Of a stretch of 64,000 nucleotides of DNA, positions 50,113 to 58,875 are shown piece after piece. The stretch is from an uncultured Eubacterium sp. (GTDB taxonomy: Bacteria; Bacillota; Clostridia; Lachnospirales; Lachnospiraceae): positions 1 to 64,000 of the forward strand of contig USBB01000003.1 of NCBI GenBank assembly GCA_900552795.1, written 5' to 3'. Numbering within the stretch: the first letter of the stretch is position 1; every line of letters begins with the position of its first letter. The notes beneath the pieces were generated by a model. It was not told the origin of the DNA, did no database searches, and saw nothing but the letters and a program-made list of their open reading frames with translations. The translations under genes and the position numbers were made by a program.

Positions 50113-51951
50113 ATGGATATTTTTGAATATTTGCCACAACTGATTGTTGCCTATGATGGTAATGATGAATTTGCGAATCTTATTCACGTTAAAAAAGCTG
50201 ATGGTGATAATGATTATTACTGTCCTTGTTGTGGGGGGATTGTCAAACCAAGAGCATTGGATAGTAATAAAGAACAATCTCACTATTATCACAAAACTGG
50301 GAAATGTACAAAAGAAAGTCAATTACACTTTTTCTGTAAAAACTGGTTATTTGAAACTGGAAGTAAATTTTATATAGAAGATGAATTATTTGAAGTGTCT
50401 TCTATTGAAATTGAAGAATCACATTGTACTCCATTTGGGGAGTATAGACCAGATATTACTGTTTACACCACATCAGGTAAAATTATTTATTTCGAAATGT
50501 TTTTCACGAATAGAAAAACTGGCGATGATTATTTTTGTAAATGGGATGCACTTGGTAATGATGTCGTAGAAGTTAATATTAAAGAATATATGTTTAAAAC
50601 AGATACAACTACCATCCCATCGTTTACATATCTCTATCACAATGGCGTTTGCTATTCTAAACCATATGTGAAACGAGATTTGTATGCAAATACTATTGCG
50701 AGGATTAAACACGAATTAACTAGACAGAAAGTTCTTAATTATAAAGCGAGAATTGAGCAACTTGATTGGTTTTGGCAAGAGATAAGAAACAATACAAGAG
50801 AATCTATTTTAGAAATTGTTTCAAAAATGGAATATGAAGATATGGTATCTTGTTATGAAATTATTAAAAGAAAGCAGTGTGTATCATACTTAAAGGATGA
50901 TGTTTTAAATATAATAAACCAAAAGGTGGTTTCTAACGTTAGAGAGTCTTTGGATTTACCAAAAGATGAAACTATATACTTTGATTTGCGATGTGTCCGT
51001 GGAAGAACATATGAAGCTGGTATTAGATTAAACCTAAAAACAGAACATATAACATATACCAAACTTTTTGCTTCATGTAATTATTGGTATGATTTTAACA
51101 AATTAAAAACTTTCCCAAAGGTTGTTTTTAATAAAAATATTTTTGATATCAAAGAATTAGTTATTTCAGAGAATGATTTATGTGATTTAAAAAAAGTATA
51201 TGATCATGTATCAAAGTATAAAGAAAAACTTTTGAAGTATGAGGATATATTAAAATCTTATGAAAGAGACAAATATAAGATAAAAATGAAAAATGACTTA
51301 TATACAGTGCTTATTAAAACAAACAATAAATTTGAAATATTGTTTGAAAATCGACACATTGATATACAAGACATTGATGAATTAACAAGAGAAATAAATA
51401 ATACAGTTTCTGATAAAGCAAATGAAACTTTTTTGAAAGACCTTTTTGAATGTAATGAATATAACTCATTTTTATTAAATATTAAAAATCATAATAATAT
51501 TAATATTCGTTTAAATATATCTAAATATACTGGTCGTGTTCAGTGTGGTATTCGATTTAAAATGTATATTTGCGATAGACAGGTTTATGACGAAGAGTTA
51601 AAAAGAGATATTACTGATTTTATAGAAAAAAAGAATAAATGCGAATCAATAATTCAAGATTTTATGAAGTCATATTCTATTGCTTTGGATTTGGTTAATA
51701 AAATCAATAATTGTAAAAATAATTTTTGGAAAGCACAATTTCTATTTGATTATAATGGTTATCCAGTAATTGAAATTGACCAGAAATATTTTGTTCCAAA
51801 AAAATACTTAACATTGGAAAAAGTTCGCTTTGAAGAATTTTATTCATTAACCGAAAATGACATTGTTTTTTCTTTGAAAAAAGGAATGAATAAAGTGTTT
51901 GATAATATACAAAAATGTGGTTATAGAGTAATGGAGGTGGCTAATGACTAA
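50113..51951 (+). CDS. CoiA-like nuclease, 612 aa
   Basis: N-terminal CPCCGGIVKPRAL zinc knuckle, then HYYHKTGKCTKESQLH and the nuclease core EYRPDITVYTTSGKIIYFEM, with FFTNRK after; D and E fit a PD-(D/E)XK site as in competence CoiA proteins. The rest is helical with no motif. Start ATG at 50113 after AAGGAGGATTTTG. Stop overlaps the RNA polymerase start by 8 nt, so they are made together. Role in DNA processing for phage transcription or recombination; inferred. Confidence 0.7.
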   Translation: MDIFEYLPQLIVAYDGNDEFANLIHVKKADGDNDYYCPCCGGIVKPRALDSNKEQSHYYHKTGKCTKESQLHFFCKNWLFETGSKFYIEDELFEVSSIEIEESHCTPFGEYRPDITVYTTSGKIIYFEMFFTNRKTGDDYFCKWDALGNDVVEVNIKEYMFKTDTTTIPSFTYLYHNGVCYSKPYVKRDLYANTIARIKHELTRQKVLNYKARIEQLDWFWQEIRNNTRESILEIVSKMEYEDMVSCYEIIKRKQCVSYLKDDVLNIINQKVVSNVRESLDLPKDETIYFDLRCVRGRTYEAGIRLNLKTEHITYTKLFASCNYWYDFNKLKTFPKVVFNKNIFDIKELVISENDLCDLKKVYDHVSKYKEKLLKYEDILKSYERDKYKIKMKNDLYTVLIKTNNKFEILFENRHIDIQDIDELTREINNTVSDKANETFLKDLFECNEYNSFLLNIKNHNNINIRLNISKYTGRVQCGIRFKMYICDRQVYDEELKRDITDFIEKKNKCESIIQDFMKSYSIALDLVNKINNCKNNFWKAQFLFDYNGYPVIEIDQKYFVPKKYLTLEKVRFEEFYSLTENDIVFSLKKGMNKVFDNIQKCGYRVMEVAND

Positions 51952-54796
51952 ATCTATTTTTATACCTTCGATTGATGCTAAAGATTTATATTTAGCAAAT
52001 AATTATATTAAAAATGTGCCATATGGTTATAAACTAACAAAAAAAGATGGTAGTGATAATTTCAGAAAATACATAAATAGTTTTGATTACAGTTTGGATT
52101 TAATTGAACTTAGAGAAGTTGCAAAATCTGTGTATGGCAAAAAAGATTCTTTGTCCTTTATCTCAAAGGGCAAAGAATATTCTTCCAAGGTAATCAATGT
52201 AACTTTTAAATATGCTGTAAAAGAATTTAATAAAATAGCAAAAAACACTTATGTTAGAAACGGATATAATTTACGAGATTATGAGTTAAAAGATGGATAT
52301 GCAACAGACGTTGATGAAGATGGAATTGAAATTTTAGTTGCTATTAAAGTGGATGAACCATTTTATAATTCAGTAAATACCACTCTCCTCCCCTCTTTCT
52401 TCTCATGTAATTATGATGAAGATAATATGACATATACATATAAATTAACTGGCTCAATTAAAACTGTTAAATCTGCCAAAGAATTAAGAGAATGGTGTTA
52501 CACAAATGGTTTTATTTGCAATGGACTTAGTTATTGTAGATTTAAACGTTCAAGTGGTTCTGCCAGAGTTGGAAAATGTCTCTTTATTGATAGACGTTTA
52601 TACCCTGATATGCACAAATCAGAACAATGTGGCTTAGATGTTAAAGATGGTGATGAATTAGATATTGCTGCATTTGAAGCCTATATCTCCTTACCTACTA
52701 GTAGCATTATTGACACTATTAATATTAAACCAGAAAACTTTTTAGTTGTAGATGATTGGGAAAGTGTATTTTATGAAGATGCTGTTTGTACAGACTTGGG
52801 TGACGATGGTTGGCTAAAAACAGAAGAAAAAAATATGAAGATTTCTAATTCGATTTGGGATGGACAATCTTTAATTGATATATCACTCATGGGAGAATAT
52901 TCATCTAAAGGGATGTTGTTGCTGAGAAATAAGTTTTTTAAATCTTGTTGTTTTAATACTAATATTCAGAAATTTTTTGTTGATAATGGTATTACTGAAA
53001 TTTCACAACTTAATGGACAAACAATCGCTACTGATATTAAGGATATTAAAATTATTACTACTCCGTCAAGTATCAAATATTTTAAATTTGGCAAATTGGA
53101 GAATTGGTTTAAAAATATCTATCCTTATTTTGGAGTTGTGAAGTATGACAAGGATACCCATTATTTTAATGGTCGTATGGTACAAGCCCATTATCAATTA
53201 CTCAATACCTTACAGTTGTCAAAAGAAGAATTGCAAGAAGTTGTTCAAGATGGTCTTGATTATATCAATTTACTTAATACAGATGTCGATGTTATGCGTT
53301 ATCATTTAAAATTCAAAGAAGGCTCTGATTTTGAATTAGAAACTGATAATATTGTGGCAGATAAGAATGAAATTATTTATAAGTTATTAAATTATGAATG
53401 TGATTTTGACAAGACCCGTATTTATTATGATTTTAAGAAGAATTTGTGTAGTTCATATCTTAAGAATATGAAAAAAGGACATATTCTTGTGGATGGTACT
53501 TATGCTACTCTATTTGGAAATCCTTATGAGATGTTATTACAGTCTATTGGAAAATTTGATGGAAAATCTATACTGGAAGTTGGAACAGTACACAATACAA
53601 GATATGACTATGAGACAACTATCTTAGGTAGTCGTTCTCCTCACGTAACCATTGGTAATATTTTATTAACAAAAAATGTAGCTTGCGAAACTATTGACAA
53701 GTATTTTAATCTTACGTCAAATATTATTTGTATCAACGCAATTAATGAAAATATTTTAGAAAGACTTTCAGGCGCAGATTACGATAGTGATAGTTTGCTA
53801 ATCACAAATAATAAAATTCTTATTGATGCAGCACAAAAAAATTATAAATTTTTCAAAGTGCCAACACGTAATATTAATCCACCAAAATCTAAAAGACATT
53901 ATACCACTGAAGATTTAGCTGATTTAGATGATAAAACCAGTAATAACAAGATTGGTGAGATTGTAAATCTGTCTCAGGAATTAAATTCACTTTTATGGGA
54001 TATGGTTGCAAAATCTGGTGAAGATGTAGAAAATCAATATGAGTATATTAAAGAGATTTATTATGATGTGTGTCAGTTAGATGTTATGTCTAATATTGAA
54101 ATCGACAAAGCTAAGAAAGAATATCCTGTAGATAATACTGCTGAATTGAAAAGAATGCGAAAAAAATATGAAAACATTTTAACCATGACCGATGGTAGAA
54201 AGAAAATGCCATTCTTTTTAGGATTTATTGCAGATACAAAGAACTATAAGAATGTAAATAGAAAAGATTATCAAAAATATGATACCAGTATGGATTTGTT
54301 ACATACATGTATTGGAACAAAACGTGCCTCTAAATCAAAAGGAAGTGATTTTCTTCCACTTGCAGAAATTTTTAGACCATTAGATTATGATAAAAATAAA
54401 GTTGTAAAACCACAAATCACTAAGATAATTGAAATGGCTGAAAATACGTTTGCTTATAACCAGATGATTGCACAAAATTCTTGTCTTACAAGCGAGGAGA
54501 AACATATTCATATTGTAAAAGCTAAAGAAGATTTATTATATGAAATCAATAAAATGAAAATTAGCAAACACACGATGTATCGACTTTTGTGGAATTTAGA
54601 TTTACAGAAAAACTCACCAATTAAGAATTTGCTTTTTTACATCTTGTTTAATTACAAGAATGAAATATTAACTGGACTTTTAGAACAGTATAACCGTATA
54701 AATACCTACTTAATTGAGGACAAAAACGGCGAAATTATCATATATAATCGCAAATTTACCAAGAAAAAATCCCCCAAAGAGATTTTTGGAATCTAA
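51944..54796 (+). CDS. single-subunit two-barrel RNA polymerase, YonO/QDE-1-like
   Basis: 950 aa. Catalytic metal triad D612/D614/D616 in RLSGADYDSDSLLIT matches DbDGD of beta-prime, with Ser for Gly. Upstream GSRSPHVTIGNILL parallels the beta-prime RxPxxH region, and GTYATLFGNPYEML resembles the barrel of RdRP-like polymerases. Then NNKIGEIVNLSQELNS, bridge-helix-like. The size and neighbours (HU, YonK-like, phosphoesterase) match SPbeta YonO, a DNA-directed polymerase for late phage genes. Translationally coupled to the CoiA-like nuclease. Active-site triad is intact, so it should be functional. RNA-directed activity cannot be excluded. Confidence 0.8.
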   Translation: MTKSIFIPSIDAKDLYLANNYIKNVPYGYKLTKKDGSDNFRKYINSFDYSLDLIELREVAKSVYGKKDSLSFISKGKEYSSKVINVTFKYAVKEFNKIAKNTYVRNGYNLRDYELKDGYATDVDEDGIEILVAIKVDEPFYNSVNTTLLPSFFSCNYDEDNMTYTYKLTGSIKTVKSAKELREWCYTNGFICNGLSYCRFKRSSGSARVGKCLFIDRRLYPDMHKSEQCGLDVKDGDELDIAAFEAYISLPTSSIIDTINIKPENFLVVDDWESVFYEDAVCTDLGDDGWLKTEEKNMKISNSIWDGQSLIDISLMGEYSSKGMLLLRNKFFKSCCFNTNIQKFFVDNGITEISQLNGQTIATDIKDIKIITTPSSIKYFKFGKLENWFKNIYPYFGVVKYDKDTHYFNGRMVQAHYQLLNTLQLSKEELQEVVQDGLDYINLLNTDVDVMRYHLKFKEGSDFELETDNIVADKNEIIYKLLNYECDFDKTRIYYDFKKNLCSSYLKNMKKGHILVDGTYATLFGNPYEMLLQSIGKFDGKSILEVGTVHNTRYDYETTILGSRSPHVTIGNILLTKNVACETIDKYFNLTSNIICINAINENILERLSGADYDSDSLLITNNKILIDAAQKNYKFFKVPTRNINPPKSKRHYTTEDLADLDDKTSNNKIGEIVNLSQELNSLLWDMVAKSGEDVENQYEYIKEIYYDVCQLDVMSNIEIDKAKKEYPVDNTAELKRMRKKYENILTMTDGRKKMPFFLGFIADTKNYKNVNRKDYQKYDTSMDLLHTCIGTKRASKSKGSDFLPLAEIFRPLDYDKNKVVKPQITKIIEMAENTFAYNQMIAQNSCLTSEEKHIHIVKAKEDLLYEINKMKISKHTMYRLLWNLDLQKNSPIKNLLFYILFNYKNEILTGLLEQYNRINTYLIEDKNGEIIIYNRKFTKKKSPKEIFGI

Positions 54797-54822
54797 TTAT
54801 ATGGGTTCGTCCCATATAATTT
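54795..54822 (+). terminator. UUCG-loop terminator after the RNA polymerase gene
   Basis: AATTATATGGG-TTCGT-CCCATATAATT, 11 bp, overlapping the stop. Only TT after it, so strong hairpin but weak tail. Confidence 0.65.
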
Positions 54823-54885
54823 GGTTTCATGATAAGTAAGCTATTGGTAGGAATAAGAAAACACACCGATTGGAGATGATAAAAC

Positions 54886-55155
54886 ATAACAAAATCTGAA
54901 ATTATTAATCAAATTTGGAATGAAAATATGGATACATACAATAAGAAAGATATTGAATATATTATTAATTCTTTCGTGAGAATAATTATAACAGAAATTA
55001 AAAATGGTTTAAAGGTTAAAATTGATGGCCTTGGTACATTTTCTACATATTTTAAAAATGTATATGTTAACAAAACTTTGGATACAGGTTTTTCTACTAC
55101 TATTCCAAATGTAAAATGTATTAGTTTTAAACCTAGTAAGAAATTAAAGGAATAG
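54886..55155 (+). CDS. HU-like DNA-binding protein with AUA start, 89 aa
   Basis: The frame extends upstream of the first ATG (54928) as TKSEIINQIWNENMDTYNK; an AUA at 54886 after TGGAGATGATAAAAC takes the place of Met, giving the canonical HU start and length. Residues 44-55 KVKIDGLGTFST and the FKPSKKLKE end are typical. Packages or bends phage DNA, corresponding to SPbeta YonN. Confidence 0.85.
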   Translation: MTKSEIINQIWNENMDTYNKKDIEYIINSFVRIIITEIKNGLKVKIDGLGTFSTYFKNVYVNKTLDTGFSTTIPNVKCISFKPSKKLKE

Positions 55156-55228
55156 AGTTGATCTTCAATTTAGTTTGTATCGAAAGTTTTGTAAACTTTT
55201 CTTTTTCATAATCTCTCCTTTCTCTAGG

Positions 55229-55275
55229 GTGGTAGCACTTACGTCCTGTAAGTGTTATCACTCTTTTCTCTTATA
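55229..55275 (+). terminator. strong terminator before the tRNA-like gene
   Basis: GTGGTAGCACTTAC/GTAAGTGTTATCAC (14 positions with G-U pairs), loop GTCCT, tail TCTTTTCTC. Confidence 0.75.
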
Positions 55276-55276
55276 T

Positions 55277-55349
55277 GGAGGGTTAGCTCAGTACGGTAGA
55301 GCGTCACATTCTAAAGTGAAGGTCGTGGATTCAAATTCTACACTCTCTC
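55277..55349 (+). tRNA. tRNA-Arg(UCU)-like gene with atypical anticodon stem
   Basis: Acceptor GGAGGGT/ACTCTCT, D-arm GCTC/GAGC, T-arm GTGGA/TCTAC with TTCAAAT loop, variable AGGTC. Anticodon TCT in ATTCTAAA. The 5' strand of the anticodon stem is one base short (TCAC against GTGA), leaving an 8-nt loop. No encoded CCA. Either a decoding variant or decayed. Confidence 0.75.
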
Positions 55350-55391
55350 ATCTGTCTTAGGACAAATTTATAATGAAAGAAGGTTAATATT

Positions 55392-55550
55392 ATTTTACTA
55401 ATCAGTAAAAAGTTGGCTCACAAATTGAATAAGGAATATGGTGTAAAGTTTGGCGAAGGTGGAATTTCAACTTCTAAAACTAAGCATAAGAAGTATTACC
55501 TTTGTGAGCGTCAGAAAAATATGATTGCTTTAGAAAAAGCTACTAAGTAG
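55392..55550 (+). CDS. small basic protein with apparent AUU start, 52 aa
   Basis: LLISKKLAHKLNKEYGVKFG then SKTKHKKYYLCERQKN. AGAAGG precedes two consecutive ATT codons; no ATG before residue 43. Reads as a normal phage small protein. Confidence 0.5.
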   Translation: MLLISKKLAHKLNKEYGVKFGEGGISTSKTKHKKYYLCERQKNMIALEKATK

Positions 55551-55559
55551 GTTCTGCCT

Positions 55560-55859
55560 ATGGAAAGAATCAAATATAAAGGTTATTTCATAGATAAAAT
55601 AGAACACGGTTGGCGCATCTGTAAAGAAAATAATACAGATATTCATACACATCTTAGAAATCTTGCGCCTAGTTATAAGTTAATTGATAATGTAGTGAAC
55701 CATAAAATTCCTACTCGTTGTGGGTTATATTATTTGCAGTCACATATTCGATTAGCAGATAACGAGGAATATAAACAGAAATTGCAAAATTATTACGATG
55801 TAAAATTAAATAAAGGTAAGAAACAAGACTATTACAATCCTCATAAGAAGAAGTTTTGA
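55560..55859 (+). CDS. hypothetical basic protein, 99 aa
   Basis: Mixed N-terminus, then RNLAPSYKLIDNVVNHKIPT and a Lys/Tyr-rich tail (KKQDYYNPHKKKF). AAGTAGG before the ATG. Unknown. Confidence 0.6.
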   Translation: MERIKYKGYFIDKIEHGWRICKENNTDIHTHLRNLAPSYKLIDNVVNHKIPTRCGLYYLQSHIRLADNEEYKQKLQNYYDVKLNKGKKQDYYNPHKKKF

Positions 55860-55911
55860 GGATTATTTTTATGCAAATTTATGAATGAAAGGACTTTAAA
55901 AGGAAGATTTT

Positions 55912-56115
55912 ATGGCAAATTTTGTATTTAAGAAAACCGAAACTACAAATATGAAGATTGCAGGTATTATTGATACTGATAGAATGACAGTTGATGTAGA
56001 TGGCGAAGAAAAGAGTCTTGCTACTCTTCTATCTGTATTTAATGGTACTGGCGTAGAAATTAAGGTGGCTACCAAGAATGAAGAAGAATTGGATGAGCCT
56101 ACTGCAAATGAATAG
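55912..56115 (+). CDS. YonK-like small protein, 67 aa
   Basis: NMKIAGIIDTDRMTVDVDGE, then SLATLLSVFNGTGVEIKVATK. Short beta protein whose position between HU-like and phosphoesterase genes is that of SPbeta YonK. Identification is from memory of layout and pattern only. ATG after GGAAGATTTT. Confidence 0.5.
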   Translation: MANFVFKKTETTNMKIAGIIDTDRMTVDVDGEEKSLATLLSVFNGTGVEIKVATKNEEELDEPTANE

Positions 56116-56131
56116 AGAGTAGGTGAACAAG

Positions 56132-57340
56132 ATAGTAGAGATTAAAAAGCTACCTACTGAGACAGAAGAACAGTTTTTATGGAAGGTTGGGAATCTTATA
56201 GATTCTGGTAAAGTTAAAAATTGGGAATCTGTCAATGATATTATAAACAGAGAGTTACTCGGCGAAGATGAAACTACATACAGAACGGAATCGGCTTGGC
56301 GTAAACGCTATCAAGCAGCTAAGAAGTTTTATGATAATTGCTTTGTAAAAATGGAGTCTGGTACTATTCAATCTCAGAATAGTAATCAGTTAGCAGAACT
56401 TGAAAAGCAACGTGTTAAGGCACGTAGGGAAAGAAATGAATTAAGACGTGTTATTCGTGAAGAGTCTGATAAGGAGTCATATAGAGAACAGTTTATTCGC
56501 ACAATGCAAGAATATATAACTAAACCCTTAGAATACGAGGAAAATGCCCGATTTAAAGGTATTTTAAAGACTGATAATGATTTACTTATTTCTCTCTATG
56601 ACATTCATGCAGGCATGAAGTCTAATAATTTCTTCAATACATATAACCAAGATGTATTAAAAGATAGATTGAACGAATATCTTGACAAGATTTTTGAAGT
56701 ACAGATTAGGCATGGTTCTGAAAATGCTTATTTGGTACTTTCTGAAACTGTGTCTGGATTTATTCATCCTACTTTAAGAATTGAGAATAATCAAAATATG
56801 ATTGAGCAGTTTTTAATGGTAACTGATTATTTAGCACAGTTTATCAGAGAATTAAGCTACCATTTCAATAAAGTAAATGTGTATATGGCTATTGGAAATC
56901 ATGGTAGATTATCTCCTAAAAAAGACGACAATTTGACCAACGAGAATATGGATAATCTCGTATTGCCATTTTTAGAAGCCAAATTACAGAACTTTAATAA
57001 TGTAATTTGCTACAAGAATACTATTGAAGATACTATTGCTATGTTTGCAATTCGTAGCACAAATGTATTTGCAAGCCATGGAGATAGAGAAACACCACAG
57101 AATGCAATCCAGAAGTTGACACTCTTTACTTCTATCAAACCAGATATATATCTTTGTGGACATAGACACACAAATGCTATGACTACCGTATATGATTCTA
57201 AGGTTTTACAGGCTGGCTGTCTGTCAGGTTCAGATTCATATTGTATGGACAAGCGATTGAGGAATAAGCCTGAGCAGTTATTATGTGTAATTACAGATAA
57301 TGGCTTAGATTGTATTTATGACGTGAAATTTGATAAATAA
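56132..57340 (+). CDS. metallophosphoesterase, YonJ-like, AUA start likely
   Basis: About 402 aa. Metal ligands: LYDIHAGMKS, LVLSETVSG, MAIGNHGRLS, FASHGDRETP, CGHRHTN. N-terminal helical DNA-binding-like part. Phage phosphoesterases of this type act as nucleases or phosphodiesterases. Start: GTG (56123) lies inside the binding site, whereas ATA at 56132 follows AGGTGA by 5 nt and opens VEIKKLPTETEEQF. Position matches SPbeta yonJ. Confidence 0.85.
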   Translation: MVEIKKLPTETEEQFLWKVGNLIDSGKVKNWESVNDIINRELLGEDETTYRTESAWRKRYQAAKKFYDNCFVKMESGTIQSQNSNQLAELEKQRVKARRERNELRRVIREESDKESYREQFIRTMQEYITKPLEYEENARFKGILKTDNDLLISLYDIHAGMKSNNFFNTYNQDVLKDRLNEYLDKIFEVQIRHGSENAYLVLSETVSGFIHPTLRIENNQNMIEQFLMVTDYLAQFIRELSYHFNKVNVYMAIGNHGRLSPKKDDNLTNENMDNLVLPFLEAKLQNFNNVICYKNTIEDTIAMFAIRSTNVFASHGDRETPQNAIQKLTLFTSIKPDIYLCGHRHTNAMTTVYDSKVLQAGCLSGSDSYCMDKRLRNKPEQLLCVITDNGLDCIYDVKFDK

Positions 57341-57538
57341 TAACAACAAAGGTTACAGTCTACTATTCGGCTTAGTTTGGAGTGATTGTTGGAGCAGATA
57401 TCAACAACTGTGACCGTTGTAACATAAATTGTTACTTGTAACATATTGAATGTTATTATTCAAAAATCATGTTACTAATGACATAAAATAGACCAGAATC
57501 CGACTGGCATTTAATAAACGGAAATAACTTCGGTTTGT

Positions 57539-57582
57539 GGAGAGTGGCTTGCTGAATGGCGATTGCTACTCTCCTATTTTAG
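57539..57582 (+). terminator. terminator before the second HU gene
   Basis: GGAGAGT/ACTCTCC, 22-nt loop, tail TATTTTAG. The 57341-57538 stretch also has GTAACA/TGTTAC hairpins but no gene. Confidence 0.55.
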
Positions 57583-57617
57583 TTGAAATATTTTATGAAT
57601 GAAAGGAAACGAAAAAA

Positions 57618-57905
57618 ATGACAAAGAACGAATATTTAAAGGCAATTCAGGAAGTAGTAGAAATCGAAATCCCTATGAAGGATATTGATGCAATTTTAAA
57701 GGCACAGGGAGTTGTTGCAGAAAATGCAATGAAGAATGGTGAAGATTTAACTATCCCTGGTATTGGAAAGCTATCAGTAAAGGATGTTCCTGAACGTAGA
57801 GGTAAGATTATGATGGGCGAAAAGGCTGGCGAGGAATATGTAGTTCCAGCGCATCGTGAGCCTAAGATGAAGTTAGCAAAGGCGTTTAAGAATTGCTTAC
57901 TGTAA
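57618..57905 (+). CDS. HU-family DNA-binding protein, 95 aa
   Basis: MTKNEYLKAIQEVVEIEI start, central IPGIGKLSVKDVPERRGKI, then MGEKAGEEYVVPAHREPKMK and KAFKNCL end. Full-length HU-type. GAAAGGAAAC before the ATG. The second HU-like protein of this phage. Confidence 0.85.
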   Translation: MTKNEYLKAIQEVVEIEIPMKDIDAILKAQGVVAENAMKNGEDLTIPGIGKLSVKDVPERRGKIMMGEKAGEEYVVPAHREPKMKLAKAFKNCLL

Positions 57906-57921
57906 GGTGGTGACTTTATAA

Positions 57922-58521
57922 ATGATTTACGATTATAAATCAGATGAACTTACTCAGGAAGTATACATCGAATGTATTTGTCCAATTGTGGATGATATCA
58001 TTGACGAATACTCTACTCTTCGCAGATATGAAAATTTGAGTATCTACGCACCATCTTATATTGCAAGAGAAATTCTTGGTAGATTACTCGATAAAATTGA
58101 GGATTTATGGGTAGATGCAGATTCTGAAAACGAACTGTTATATGACAATAATAATGATGTAGTTATCACTATTGCTTATGATGGCATGGTATTTGTTGAA
58201 GAAGCTAAAGACCCTGATAATTGTATTATCAAGAGTAATGAGGATTCTTGCTTGACTTATTTCTATGATAGATTAGGTCAGAAAGATTTAGATGCTCTTG
58301 AAGAAAATGCAGAGTCTATCTTAGTATTTGGATTTGAGGATGATGACTGCGAAGGTTGTAAGAGTGAGGATACTGAAAAAGATGCTGAACTAAGTATTGA
58401 ATCAGATGGTGATATGCACAGTTTCAGTGTAAATCGTTCTGATGATAATGGTTATAGCTCATACAGTTTCTACTCTACTGATATGGATTTGGTTAAGTAT
58501 ATGGTTAGATTATTTAGATAA
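57922..58521 (+). CDS. acidic hypothetical protein, 199 aa
   Basis: Strongly acidic with CEGCKSED in the C-terminal half. AAGGTGGTGACTTTATAA before ATG. No motif. Could mimic DNA. Unknown. Confidence 0.65.
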   Translation: MIYDYKSDELTQEVYIECICPIVDDIIDEYSTLRRYENLSIYAPSYIAREILGRLLDKIEDLWVDADSENELLYDNNNDVVITIAYDGMVFVEEAKDPDNCIIKSNEDSCLTYFYDRLGQKDLDALEENAESILVFGFEDDDCEGCKSEDTEKDAELSIESDGDMHSFSVNRSDDNGYSSYSFYSTDMDLVKYMVRLFR

Positions 58522-58542
58522 AAACTAGATAGATATTGACAG

Positions 58543-58582
58543 AGAGGACTTGTGTTTAATTGCACAAGTTCTCTTTTGTTTT
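58543..58582 (+). terminator. terminator
   Basis: AGAGGACTTGTG/CACAAGTTCTCT, tail TTTGTTTT. Confidence 0.8.
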
Positions 58583-58699
58583 GGAGAAGTAATTATTGTA
58601 ACAATAATTGGTTTGCTAGTTAAGTAAGTAAAGAGAATTACAGTCAAATGACTATCTCTACCTTCAATAAAGAGAATAAATATTTAGAACATTGTTGTT

Positions 58700-58816
58700 T
58701 GAGATGGGATGATTACATCCTCAAATGAAATTTCACTTTTTGTTTTTCATTTGACCTTCTTTTAGGAGTGGTTATTGCCGTAACCATTCCATCTCAGATA
58801 ACAATTCACAGTTATC
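58700..58816 (+). ncRNA. multibranched structured RNA upstream of the ORF6N/KilA-C gene
   Basis: Outer TGAGATGG/CCATCTCA closes two inner helices, TCAAATGAAA/TTTCATTTGA and AGTGGTTA/TAACCATT, plus a small GGATG/CATCC; then GATAAC/GTTATC. No open frame. A leader riboregulator or standalone RNA. Confidence 0.55.
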
Positions 58817-58875
58817 GGCAAATAACTATAAATATTTAGCGACCCACTGCTTTAATGTGGAGAAAGAAGGTATAA

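Noticed and set aside
55175..55360. Plus-strand 61-aa frame
   Set aside because: It reads through a terminator and the tRNA-like gene.
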